Shown: piece after piece, positions 1 through 5,441 of the stretch | Layout of the letters: each line of letters opens with the position of its first letter | Position numbering within the stretch: position 1 is the first letter of the stretch | NCBI GenBank assembly: GCA_020354155.1 | Contig: CP070644.1 | Span: forward strand, 1,269,245 to 1,279,248 | DNA length: 10,004 nucleotides | Origin: Nitrospiraceae bacterium | GTDB lineage: Bacteria; Nitrospirota; Thermodesulfovibrionia; UBA6902 | Direction: 5' to 3' | Translations under genes and position numbers: made by a program | The notes under the pieces: generated by a model | Database searches by the model: none | What the model saw: the letters and a program-made list of their open reading frames with translations, nothing else | What the model was told of the DNA's origin: nothing

Positions 1-21
1 ATGGGACAGGGTGATTTTTAG
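1..21 (+). CDS. Possible 3' end of an upstream gene
   Basis: Frame 1 is open from the first base and closes with TAG at 19-21 (residues MGQGDF, or the last codons of a longer protein cut by the window edge). The stop shares its final G with the GTG start of the next gene (TAGTG), an arrangement typical of tightly packed operons. BFN-domain genes often follow miaB or similar housekeeping genes, but six codons cannot identify the protein. It could also be chance open frame. Confidence 0.35.
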   Translation: MGQGDF

Positions 22-476
22 TGGTTAAACAGATGAAGATCGAAGGGTTGCTCTTTGATCCGAGAAGTAATATGTATATTCTGCTTCTGAAGGAAATCAA
101 CGGCAACAGCACCCTTCCCATATGGATAGGCAAACCCGAAGCAGACTCCATCGCCCTTGCACTCGGTAAAATCGTTACCCCCCGCCCCCTGACCCATGAC
201 CTTATTAAGAATGTCATTCAGGGCATCAACATGAAAGTGACAAAGGTAGTGATTACCGAGATCGTTGACAATACCTACTACGCCGGTATTTACGTGGAAA
301 AGGGCGACGGCACGGAGGTACCCATTGACTCCAGACCCAGTGATGCAATCGCTGTGGCAATACGGATCAACGCCCCTATTTTTGTGGACGAACAGGTAAT
401 AGAGCACCGGAATAATGACGAACTTGAAGACTGGCTGAAAAAACTGAAACCTGAAGATTTCGGAAACATAATGTAG
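21..476 (+). CDS. Bifunctional nuclease (BFN/DUF151) domain protein
   Basis: This 151-residue protein is essentially one BFN (DUF151) domain. The family hallmarks are in order: LPIWIGKPEADSIALAL at about residues 32-48, RPLTHDL at 55-61, and the signature DSRPSDAIAVAIR at about 103-115, followed by an acidic C-terminal tail. Family members are described as having both RNase and DNase activity, or as stress-linked proteins in plants and bacteria; the cellular role here is not known. The protein has no signal peptide or membrane segment, so it should be cytosolic. The GTG start at 21 overlaps an upstream TAG and has a modest AGGGTG-like sequence before it. ATG 33 is an alternative start that gives a more usual N-terminus (MKIEGLLFDP). 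recO follows after 8 bp, so the two are probably co-transcribed. The family call is firm; the catalytic activity is inferred. Confidence 0.9.
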   Translation: MVKQMKIEGLLFDPRSNMYILLLKEINGNSTLPIWIGKPEADSIALALGKIVTPRPLTHDLIKNVIQGINMKVTKVVITEIVDNTYYAGIYVEKGDGTEVPIDSRPSDAIAVAIRINAPIFVDEQVIEHRNNDELEDWLKKLKPEDFGNIM

Positions 477-484
477 CCTGCACC

Positions 485-1240
485 GTGCTGACGAGAACGG
501 AAGCAATAGTCCTTAAATCCCGCAATTACAGCGAAGCCGACCTTATCGTTACCTACCTTACCGCTGACAGGGGAATCATCAATGCCTTTGCAAAGAGTCC
601 CAGAAAAACAAAGAGCAGGTTCGGCAGCAGTCTGGAGCCCCTTACCCATGCCAGGATATCGATGTGGGGAAAGGAGCAAACGGCAATGCCCAGGCTTACG
701 CAGTCCGATATCATCACTTCCTTTTACCAGCTCAGAGAAAATTATACTGATTTTATTAATCTGTCGAAACTGCTGGAGATACTCATCTCCCTCACTCCCG
801 AGCACATACCGAACAGAAAACTCTTCTCCTTTCTCCTGAACATGCTGGAACTGATTAAATCCGCGGTACAGGAATCCAAAGACGCCCTCTACATGATAGC
901 CCAGATCCGCCTCCTGGCACTGATCGGCTATGCTCCCCGGCTGAAGGGATGTGCAAAGTGCAGCACCCACAGCCTTGATTTTTACCCCTCCTCAGGAGCA
1001 ACGCTGTGTATACGATGTGCCTCGGTGCCCGGTTCAGGGGAGAAAAAGTTTATCCGTACGAACAACAAGGTCATTCATTTTTATACCCATACCATTGAAT
1101 GGCCCATACATATCACAAACCGTTTAAAGCCGGACCAGGCAACAATATCGGAACTTTCGACCCTGCTTGACAGGCACCTTGATTACCTGCTATCGAAAAG
1201 ACTTCATTCCTCGACATATCTGACATCAACAGCGCAGTAA
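485..1240 (+). CDS. recO: DNA repair protein RecO
   Basis: RecO anneals complementary strands and, with RecR (and RecF), loads RecA onto SSB-coated single-stranded DNA in the RecFOR recombination pathway. The 251-residue length is typical. The N-terminal 80 residues form the OB-fold domain and open with the family's TRTEAIVLKSRNYSEADLIV and a following LTADRG. A helical domain comes next, with the conserved LLALIGYAPRLKGC stretch at about 143-156. A zinc-binding set of four cysteines is present as CAKC (156, 159) and CIRC (175, 178); some RecO proteins lack this set. The start is GTG at 485 (the first residue is read as Met), with only a weak ribosome-binding sequence, so translation may be coupled to the BFN gene 8 bp upstream. 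The protein is cytosolic and looks intact. Confidence 0.95.
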   Translation: MLTRTEAIVLKSRNYSEADLIVTYLTADRGIINAFAKSPRKTKSRFGSSLEPLTHARISMWGKEQTAMPRLTQSDIITSFYQLRENYTDFINLSKLLEILISLTPEHIPNRKLFSFLLNMLELIKSAVQESKDALYMIAQIRLLALIGYAPRLKGCAKCSTHSLDFYPSSGATLCIRCASVPGSGEKKFIRTNNKVIHFYTHTIEWPIHITNRLKPDQATISELSTLLDRHLDYLLSKRLHSSTYLTSTAQ

Positions 1241-1515
1241 TTTTTTCTATATTCCGACGTGCTGTCATCCTCCGACTCTGATTGGGGATCCAGACCCTAT
1301 CATTTCGAACCTGTTCGATACGACCGAAGAGAGAAAGTTTTTTTAATCCTCTCTCTGGCAAAGAGGGGTGAGGGGAGATTATTAAATTCAATTTTTTATT
1401 ACAAAATCCCCCTTCCAGTTTCGTTCCTCGCCTGAAATCTCTCAAAGGGTATGTTGAAAACCCTTGTCAATCGAAGAGGCTTCATCTGTCATTTCCCGAC
1501 CTGTCGTCAGGCATG

Positions 1516-1534
1516 TGTGGGATGCAATCCCACA
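1516..1534. repeat. Perfect 8-bp hairpin with 3-nt loop
   Basis: TGTGGGAT at 1516-1523 is followed by GCA and the exact complement ATCCCACA at 1527-1534. It lies inside the third repeat block of the gap between recO and the cupin gene. No T-run follows on either strand, so it is more likely the core of a palindromic intergenic repeat than a terminator. Confidence 0.6.
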
Positions 1535-1584
1535 GAGGGGAATTTCCGAGGCCTGAAGCATTGTCCATTAAATTAATTTTTTTC

Positions 1585-1614
1585 TTGCCTGTTAAAGCAT
1601 GACTCCTTTATACT
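1585..1614 (+). promoter_or_regulatory. Candidate sigma70-type promoter for the cupin gene
   Basis: TTGCCT (1585-1590) is separated by 18 nt from TATACT (1609-1614). A start of transcription near 1621 would leave a leader of about 20 nt before the ATG at 1640. The -35 matches at four of six positions and the -10 at five of six. Its position after the repeat-filled gap suggests that the cupin gene is not simply read from recO. Confidence 0.45.
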
Positions 1615-1639
1615 CACCTATGAAAGTTTGTATATTCGA

Positions 1640-1957
1640 ATGAAACCAGAAAATATCTTTGAATCAATTCCGGGCAATCTCGATAAAGAATTCTTCGAGC
1701 AAATTATTCAAAGTGAACATGTGAACATAGAACGCATAATATCAAAAGGCCACAGATCACCGGAATCAGGCTGGTTCGATCAAAAAAAGAATGAATGGGT
1801 CATTGTTCTCAGGGGAGAAGCCACTATTCACTTTGAAGATGGAGATGAATCACATCTGAAAGAAGGCAGCCATATCAATATACCAGCATATACAAGGCAT
1901 AAAGTGAGCTGGACAGACCCGGAAACTGAAACAATATGGCTGGCAGTACATTACTAA
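1640..1957 (+). CDS. Small single-domain cupin protein
   Basis: This 105-residue protein is a compact cupin beta-barrel. The first half has a conserved GHRSPESGWFDQKKNEWV block leading to VIVLRGEATIHFEDG, corresponding to the first cupin motif in its shortened form. The second half has EGSHINIPAYTRHKVSW, corresponding to motif 2 with its Pro and His. The ending LAVHY is typical of the group. Small cupins of this type are annotated only as cupin-domain proteins, and ligand and reaction are unknown. The His residues of the two motifs are candidate metal ligands, but the classical HxH of motif 1 is not complete. I chose ATG 1640 over an in-frame TTG at 1628, because MKPENIFESIP resembles the family's usual start and the weak GAAAG at 1622-1626 lies too close to the TTG. 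By eye the gene is more AT-rich than its neighbours, which may hint at separate acquisition. Confidence 0.8.
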   Translation: MKPENIFESIPGNLDKEFFEQIIQSEHVNIERIISKGHRSPESGWFDQKKNEWVIVLRGEATIHFEDGDESHLKEGSHINIPAYTRHKVSWTDPETETIWLAVHY

Positions 1958-2020
1958 GAGAGTTATTTTAAGCTTTTAAACAACTATTCAGGGAAGGTTG
2001 ATTCCCTTGATTCTTACCAG

Positions 2021-2026
2021 AAGGAG
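2021..2026 (+). promoter_or_regulatory. Ribosome binding site of the 148-residue gene
   Basis: AAGGAG lies 11 nt before the ATG at 2038, slightly long but usable. It supports this ATG and supports the ORF being a real gene. A short GGGAA/TTCCC hairpin (1991-2006) lies just upstream in the gap after the cupin gene. Confidence 0.6.
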
Positions 2027-2037
2027 AACCGCTAACC

Positions 2038-2484
2038 ATGCCGCATTTCGGATTAATGAATGAAGATGAACTTGGCCCCATAGAAGGACCTCTCATGAGG
2101 GCCAAACTCCATATTCGCTGCGGCAGGAGAAGACTCTTTGAGGGCAAGATACCGATGGGCATAATAACGCTCTATGATGCCCTCAATTCAGCAATGCAGT
2201 GGTATATTGCTGATCCGGAGCGACTGAAAGTCCTTCATACTATGAAAGGGGAGGACATGAGAAACGATAAATCCGTCTATGAAGTTTTGACCCGTTCCAG
2301 GGTTCTGGATGGAAGTTTTGACTATGGGGAATTTGAGAAATTGGTTGATACTGCCCTGACAGAGGAAATGACTGCCTATGATTACCAGGAGTTTCTGAAA
2401 AGTCTGGAATCTGTCATGATACAGCTTGGTGTCATGCCCTTTGACGAAGATGCCCTTCCCCCTGAAGACCCTTCGACCTTCTAA
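2038..2484 (+). CDS. Uncharacterised conserved-looking 148-residue protein
   Basis: I do not recognise this protein. It is soluble, lacks a signal peptide and membrane segments, and looks mostly helical. The N-terminus (MPHFGLMNEDELGPIEGPL) leads to a basic patch, LHIRCGRRRLFEGKIP at about 24-39, with a single Cys. A hydrophobic helix (MGIITLYDALNSAMQWYI) follows, then a central charged region (MKGEDMRNDKSVYEVLTRS), a helix starting FDYGEFEKLVDTAL, and an acidic, proline-containing tail (MPFDEDALPPEDPSTF). The AAGGAG upstream, ordinary codon use and dense charged helices argue that it is coding. It lies between a cupin and a CooT-like gene on the same strand, but gaps of about 80 and 127 bp and a separate promoter before cooT mean that its neighbours say little about its role. 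It has no catalytic signature that I can name. Confidence 0.8.
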   Translation: MPHFGLMNEDELGPIEGPLMRAKLHIRCGRRRLFEGKIPMGIITLYDALNSAMQWYIADPERLKVLHTMKGEDMRNDKSVYEVLTRSRVLDGSFDYGEFEKLVDTALTEEMTAYDYQEFLKSLESVMIQLGVMPFDEDALPPEDPSTF

Positions 2485-2515
2485 TGCATGCAACAGGATA
2501 TTCCAAATCGTTTCA

Positions 2516-2545
2516 TTGACTGTTTCTTCATACAGTCTTTATACT
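2516..2545 (+). promoter_or_regulatory. Strong candidate promoter for cooT (and perhaps lipM)
   Basis: TTGACT (2516-2521) and TATACT (2540-2545), with 18 nt between them, each match the sigma70 consensus at five of six positions, and the -10 is followed by a T-run. The cooT ATG lies 66 nt past the -10. An inverted repeat, GACTG (2518-2522) and CAGTC (2533-2537), overlaps the -35 and spacer; it could be an operator half-site pair, but that is speculative. Confidence 0.6.
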
Positions 2546-2598
2546 TTTTGATAGAGAATCAGGGTGGTACGGTTCTCAGGATTATCCATTCTAAAACC

Positions 2599-2604
2599 AA
2601 GGAG
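2599..2604 (+). promoter_or_regulatory. Ribosome binding site that fixes the cooT start
   Basis: AAGGAG is spaced 7 nt from the ATG at 2612. It selects that ATG over an upstream in-frame start at 2564, which would add 16 residues unlike any CooT family member. Confidence 0.8.
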
Positions 2605-2611
2605 AAACAGA

Positions 2612-2797
2612 ATGTGTGAAACAAATGCGTATATAGAGGTTGACGGAAAGGAAGAGCTTTACCTCGAAAATGTGGATATTTTGAAACCCGAAATGGGGAA
2701 GATTCATATGAGAAACCTCTTTGGCGAGCAGAAGATATTCGAAGGCTCGATAAAGGAAATATCTCTCAATAAACACCGTATCATACTGACTAAATAA
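2612..2797 (+). CDS. CooT family small nickel-binding protein
   Basis: This 61-residue protein begins MCETNAYIEVDGKEELYLENVD and ends IKEISLNKHRIILTK. The pattern matches the CooT family of about 60-70 residues: Met-Cys at the very N-terminus, an all-beta fold with LENVDILKPEMGKIHMRNLFGEQKIFEG, and a closing HRI(I/V)L strand. In Rhodospirillum rubrum, CooT is a dimeric Ni(II)-binding protein tied to nickel insertion into CO dehydrogenase, and Cys2 is important for metal binding; Cys2 is present here. Many anaerobes carry CooT-like genes away from CO dehydrogenase genes, as here, where no coo or hydrogenase gene is visible. The nickel role is therefore inferred from the family, not from context. 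The start is set by a well-spaced AAGGAG. The gene has its own good promoter, and a lipoate enzyme lies 75 bp downstream. Confidence 0.8.
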   Translation: MCETNAYIEVDGKEELYLENVDILKPEMGKIHMRNLFGEQKIFEGSIKEISLNKHRIILTK

Positions 2798-2799
2798 AG

Positions 2800-2872
2800 A
2801 GCTGCAGATCATAGGGCCAGGTCCGGGGTATAAAGATACAATCTGCTCCCCCTGGTACCTGACAGCTGTTTT
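2800..2872 (+). promoter_or_regulatory. Foldable leader between cooT and lipM
   Basis: Nested complementary segments span the whole gap: AGCTG (2800-2804) with CAGCT (2863-2867), CAGGT (2818-2822) with ACCTG (2857-2861), and GGGG (2825-2828) with CCCC (2848-2851). TTTT follows at 2869-2872, directly before the ATG at 2873. No clear Shine-Dalgarno sequence is present. The structure could act as an attenuator or translational control for the downstream gene, or as a weak cooT terminator. I do not recognise a known riboswitch in it. Confidence 0.35.
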
Positions 2873-3661
2873 ATGCGATTCATACGATTCATACTTCATG
2901 AACCTCAGCATGCTTTTACCAATATGGCCCATGATGAGGCCATTTCCGAGGCGGTCAGACAGAAGGCCTCGCCGCCTACTCTCCGAATATACAGGTGGGA
3001 CCGACCATCAGTCAGTATCGGCTATTTTCAGAAGGTATCTGAAATTGACCTTGATTACTGCAAGGAAAGAGACTACCCCGTTGTCAGAAGGCTTACCGGA
3101 GGACGGGCGATACTGCATGACGATGAATTAACCTACAGTTTCTCATCATCCAGGGACGACCCCCTTTTCAAGGGCACCCTGCACCATGATTACACCCTGA
3201 TCAGCAAGGCCCTTGTCGAAGGATTAAGGTCCCTTGGTGTAGAGGCAGCAATATCATTCAGAAAGAAACGTCCTGCCGATTCACGCAGCCCTGCATGTTT
3301 CCAGTCAGTATCATTTGGAGAAATTACCATTGCAGGAAAAAAAATTATTGGAAGCGCCCAGAAGCGCTATAAAGACGGCTTCCTCCAGCATGGATCTGTA
3401 ATGCTTCGTTCCAATACAGAAGCCCTCAGGAAAGTTCTCAGGCTGAACGGTGAGCCGCCCCTGCCTGCACCTGGCTCACTTCAGGAGTGTGGTACCGGGG
3501 GCATTACCTTTGACAGTCTCGCATCTGCCGTAAAAGAAGCCTTTGAAAAAGAGCTGCAGGCACGCCTCATCATTGATGAACCGTCAAAAATCGAATTTAG
3601 GACTGCAAAAGAACTGGAAAAGAATAAGTACTCAAACCCTGAGTGGAATGCGTTACGATAG
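2873..3661 (+). CDS. LipM-like octanoyl/lipoyl transferase (biotin/lipoate ligase fold)
   Basis: This 262-residue cytosolic enzyme has the biotin/lipoate A/B protein ligase fold. It carries NMAHDEAI near residue 17, the acyl-pocket motif RRLTGGRAILHDDELTYS (72-89), and PACFQSVSFGEI with Cys142 at the position of the acyl-thioester Cys of LipM enzymes. It also has GKKIIGSAQKR (155-165), with the conserved Lys, and QHGS (172-175). The catalytic-type Cys favours a LipM octanoyltransferase, which moves octanoate from acyl carrier protein to GcvH or other lipoyl domains, over an ATP-using LplA ligase. The two cannot be separated with certainty here. No LipA (lipoyl synthase) gene is in the window. 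The ATG at 2873 gives the usual short N-terminus, but its ribosome-binding site is poor. The first codons contain an exact 9-bp tandem repeat, giving MRFIRFI. The gene converges on the bat-operon membrane protein with 16 bp between them. Confidence 0.85.
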   Translation: MRFIRFILHEPQHAFTNMAHDEAISEAVRQKASPPTLRIYRWDRPSVSIGYFQKVSEIDLDYCKERDYPVVRRLTGGRAILHDDELTYSFSSSRDDPLFKGTLHHDYTLISKALVEGLRSLGVEAAISFRKKRPADSRSPACFQSVSFGEITIAGKKIIGSAQKRYKDGFLQHGSVMLRSNTEALRKVLRLNGEPPLPAPGSLQECGTGGITFDSLASAVKEAFEKELQARLIIDEPSKIEFRTAKELEKNKYSNPEWNALR

Positions 3662-3677
3662 TCATTCTGCTTCTTAA

Positions 3678-4604
3678 TCATATTTCATATCCTGCCCTGT
3701 AGACCGGGTACCCTACGCCCTTAATATAATAGGTCATTAACGAGCTCCACAGGACTACAGCCATGTAGCTCTGTACAACTGCGGCAATAATTGAAATCAG
3801 GATATGCAAAAAGGGTCCGGCAAAAGGGATTAAAGTGACAGGTATTTTGATAAATATAAGAACCAGGTTCAGCACAGCAACGGCGGCAAAGAGTGTGATG
3901 AAAAGGAGCAGTGACTCCGGCTTCTTTTTCATAAACTGAAAGGCCTTTTTTACTGAATCAAGAGGGCCGCTCCCTTCAATGACAGAAGCAAGCATTGAAA
4001 ACACGCCTAAGAGCATCCCTGTCAGGATGACAACAACACCGATGACGACCACAGACATCATGACAAAGGAGCCGAAAAAAACCTCAACAAAGGAACCTGC
4101 TCCGGCAAAGGTATGCAGGGAGAGAGATATAACACCGCCGAATAGGGCAACAATCGCAATGAATGCGCCGAAAATGAGAGAAAGCAGGGCCAGCAGCCAG
4201 AAGAGACGGGAGAAATTGCTGTTGGCCTCTTTAAAAAAATAGGACATCCGGAATGTAAATTGCAGATTCACGGCAGCTTTTTTAATGATACCGAGTGTCC
4301 CTGAAAGAGTATAGAGATACAGAACCGAGGTAAAGGTAAGATAGAGCAGGAGGGACAATGCCATAAGTGCCACAAGGCCCAGATAACGGGAAATAAATTG
4401 CAGTGGGTCCTTTGCCAGTGCAGGAAAAATCTCCCTTGCATAGGCAAGGTCAAAACCCAGAAATGCAATAGCTGCAAGCAGGGGGACACCGAGAAAAACA
4501 ATGAGACTGAAGAGATTAATAAAGGTTACAGCCAGCCGAAGAAAAACAAGCTGTGCGTTTCTGTTGGCAAGGGAAAATCCCTCTTTAATTGATTCTATGA
4601 TCAT
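3678..4604 (-). CDS. Six-helix integral membrane protein downstream of batE
   Basis: This 308-residue polytopic membrane protein has no recognised enzymatic motif. Hydrophobic segments lie at about 20-50, 73-103, 134-163, 173-205, 231-255 and 262-292. The short connecting region EGSGPLDSVKKAFQFMKKKPE (about 210-230), a polar amphipathic stretch before the fifth segment, resembles the linker seen in DUF975-like and glycerophosphodiesterase-membrane-domain-like proteins (families of unclear function); this resemblance is by eye only. It starts 24 bp after batE on the same strand and is the last gene before the convergent lipM, so it is probably the final cistron of the bat operon. The start ATG at 4604 lacks a good Shine-Dalgarno sequence, so translation may depend on reinitiation after batE. 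Its role could be assembly or stability of the envelope complex, but that is a guess. Confidence 0.8.
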   Translation of the reverse strand: MIIESIKEGFSLANRNAQLVFLRLAVTFINLFSLIVFLGVPLLAAIAFLGFDLAYAREIFPALAKDPLQFISRYLGLVALMALSLLLYLTFTSVLYLYTLSGTLGIIKKAAVNLQFTFRMSYFFKEANSNFSRLFWLLALLSLIFGAFIAIVALFGGVISLSLHTFAGAGSFVEVFFGSFVMMSVVVIGVVVILTGMLLGVFSMLASVIEGSGPLDSVKKAFQFMKKKPESLLLFITLFAAVAVLNLVLIFIKIPVTLIPFAGPFLHILISIIAAVVQSYMAVVLWSSLMTYYIKGVGYPVYRAGYEI

Positions 4605-4628
4605 AGAGGACCGGTTTCATTTCATTCA

Positions 4629-5441
4629 TTATATCATCTCCGTATATTCAGTCCTTACCCAGCCGGATTTTCCATCATCTCTCCTGATCTTCATCCATCC
4701 CTTTCTGCTCTGCAGTACCGTCACCTTCGCGCCTTCGTAGAGGGTGAAATGGGTCGTGGCATTTTCCATGGGCTCAAACCGTGCATCTGCCTGTGCAGCA
4801 AGGATAACAGCTTCGCTGTCAAGAAGAGCAACCCTGTGGTACAGCGTTGACGCAGAAGCAAGAAAAATCACCAGGAGAATGATTGCAGAAAGGCGACAAT
4901 GCATTTTAGCAGAAGGAAAGAAGATCGCCACCAATACAGATAACAGGATGAACGCATAGAGAATCGACACTGCAACAGAAAGGCCATTCACTGTGAATCC
5001 ATTGAAGAGAGAAAAGATTTTACTGTACCACAACGGAGATGCAGCAGAAGCCCCCGGGCTTATTTTGCTCATGGCATATGTGTAGTTTGATCTCAGATCA
5101 CTATCACCGGGTATGAGCCGTTTTGCTTTTTCATAATAGAGAATCGCCCTGCCCAGTTCACCGCTCTTAAAGTAGCTGTTTCCCATATTGTAATAGAGGT
5201 GTCCGCTTTCAAGTCCCTGATCAACCAGTCTTGAGTATTCCCGTATTGCTGCCTCATAGTTCCCTTCTTCATAGAAAGTATTCCCTTTATAAAATATGTA
5301 TTGCGGATCACTACCCTTGCCTTCTGCAGCATGGATGATCACAGCCGGACACAGAAGAGCAGCAAGTAGTGAGCATAAAAAAAGAAGAACCGGATATTTT
5401 TTATTCACCCAGTGCATCCTGCTCAATAGTTTTTTCATCAT
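4629..5441 (-). CDS. batE: BatE: TPR protein with two membrane helices and SH3 domain
   Basis: This 270-residue protein has the BatE layout. A signal anchor or signal peptide lies at about 17-38. Two tetratricopeptide repeats cover about 45-115 (YKGNTFYEEGNYEAAIREYS, YYNMGNSYFKSGELGRAI). Two membrane helices lie at about 152-175 and 183-202, and a bacterial SH3-like domain at about 208-268 ends with GWMKIRRDDGKSGWV. TPR and SH3 domains are both adaptor folds and would face the same, probably periplasmic, side if the N-terminal segment is cleaved. This suits a scaffold of the BatA-E envelope complex. The start ATGATG at 5441 overlaps the batD stop (ATGA), and an AAAGG lies 8 nt upstream at 5450-5454, so batD and batE should be translationally coupled. 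The name rests on domain order and operon position; no enzymatic activity is expected. Confidence 0.88.
   Translation of the reverse strand: MMKKLLSRMHWVNKKYPVLLFLCSLLAALLCPAVIIHAAEGKGSDPQYIFYKGNTFYEEGNYEAAIREYSRLVDQGLESGHLYYNMGNSYFKSGELGRAILYYEKAKRLIPGDSDLRSNYTYAMSKISPGASAASPLWYSKIFSLFNGFTVNGLSVAVSILYAFILLSVLVAIFFPSAKMHCRLSAIILLVIFLASASTLYHRVALLDSEAVILAAQADARFEPMENATTHFTLYEGAKVTVLQSRKGWMKIRRDDGKSGWVRTEYTEMI

Larger units (their letters stand above)
1241..1627. repeat. Repeat-derived intergenic region after recO
   Basis: No convincing gene lies in this stretch of almost 400 bases. It looks like a patchwork of degenerate interspersed repeats. A block from about 1263 to 1346 opens with TGTCATCC and contains CATTTCGA, then CGACCGAAGAGAGAAAG. 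That matches, with a roughly 15-nt insertion, the complement of the 7340-7413 repeat. From 1348 to 1413 there are inverted purine/pyrimidine runs: CCTCT/AGAGG at 1348-1352 and 1362-1366, and GGGGAGATT facing AAATCCCCC across an AT-rich loop. A third block starts TGTCATTTCCCGAC at 1487. It contains a perfect hairpin, TGTGGGAT/ATCCCACA with loop GCA (1516-1534), and ends near GGGGAATTTCCGAGG. Some of these hairpins could stop transcription after recO, but none has a clean U-tract. Confidence 0.6.

Noticed and set aside
290..970. Long minus-strand open frame opposite the BFN and recO genes
   Set aside because: It lies antisense to two well-recognised genes, its translation has no domain character, and it is explained as a shadow of their codon use.
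1241..1627. CRISPR-like array or small RNA gene in the recO-cupin gap
   Set aside because: There are no regularly spaced identical repeats, and the hairpins are better explained by degenerate palindromic repeats.
3630..3667. Small hairpins at the convergent lipM and membrane-protein ends as a bidirectional terminator
   Set aside because: Stems are only 5 bp (ACTCA/TGAGT, GAATG/CATTC) and no T-run follows on either strand.
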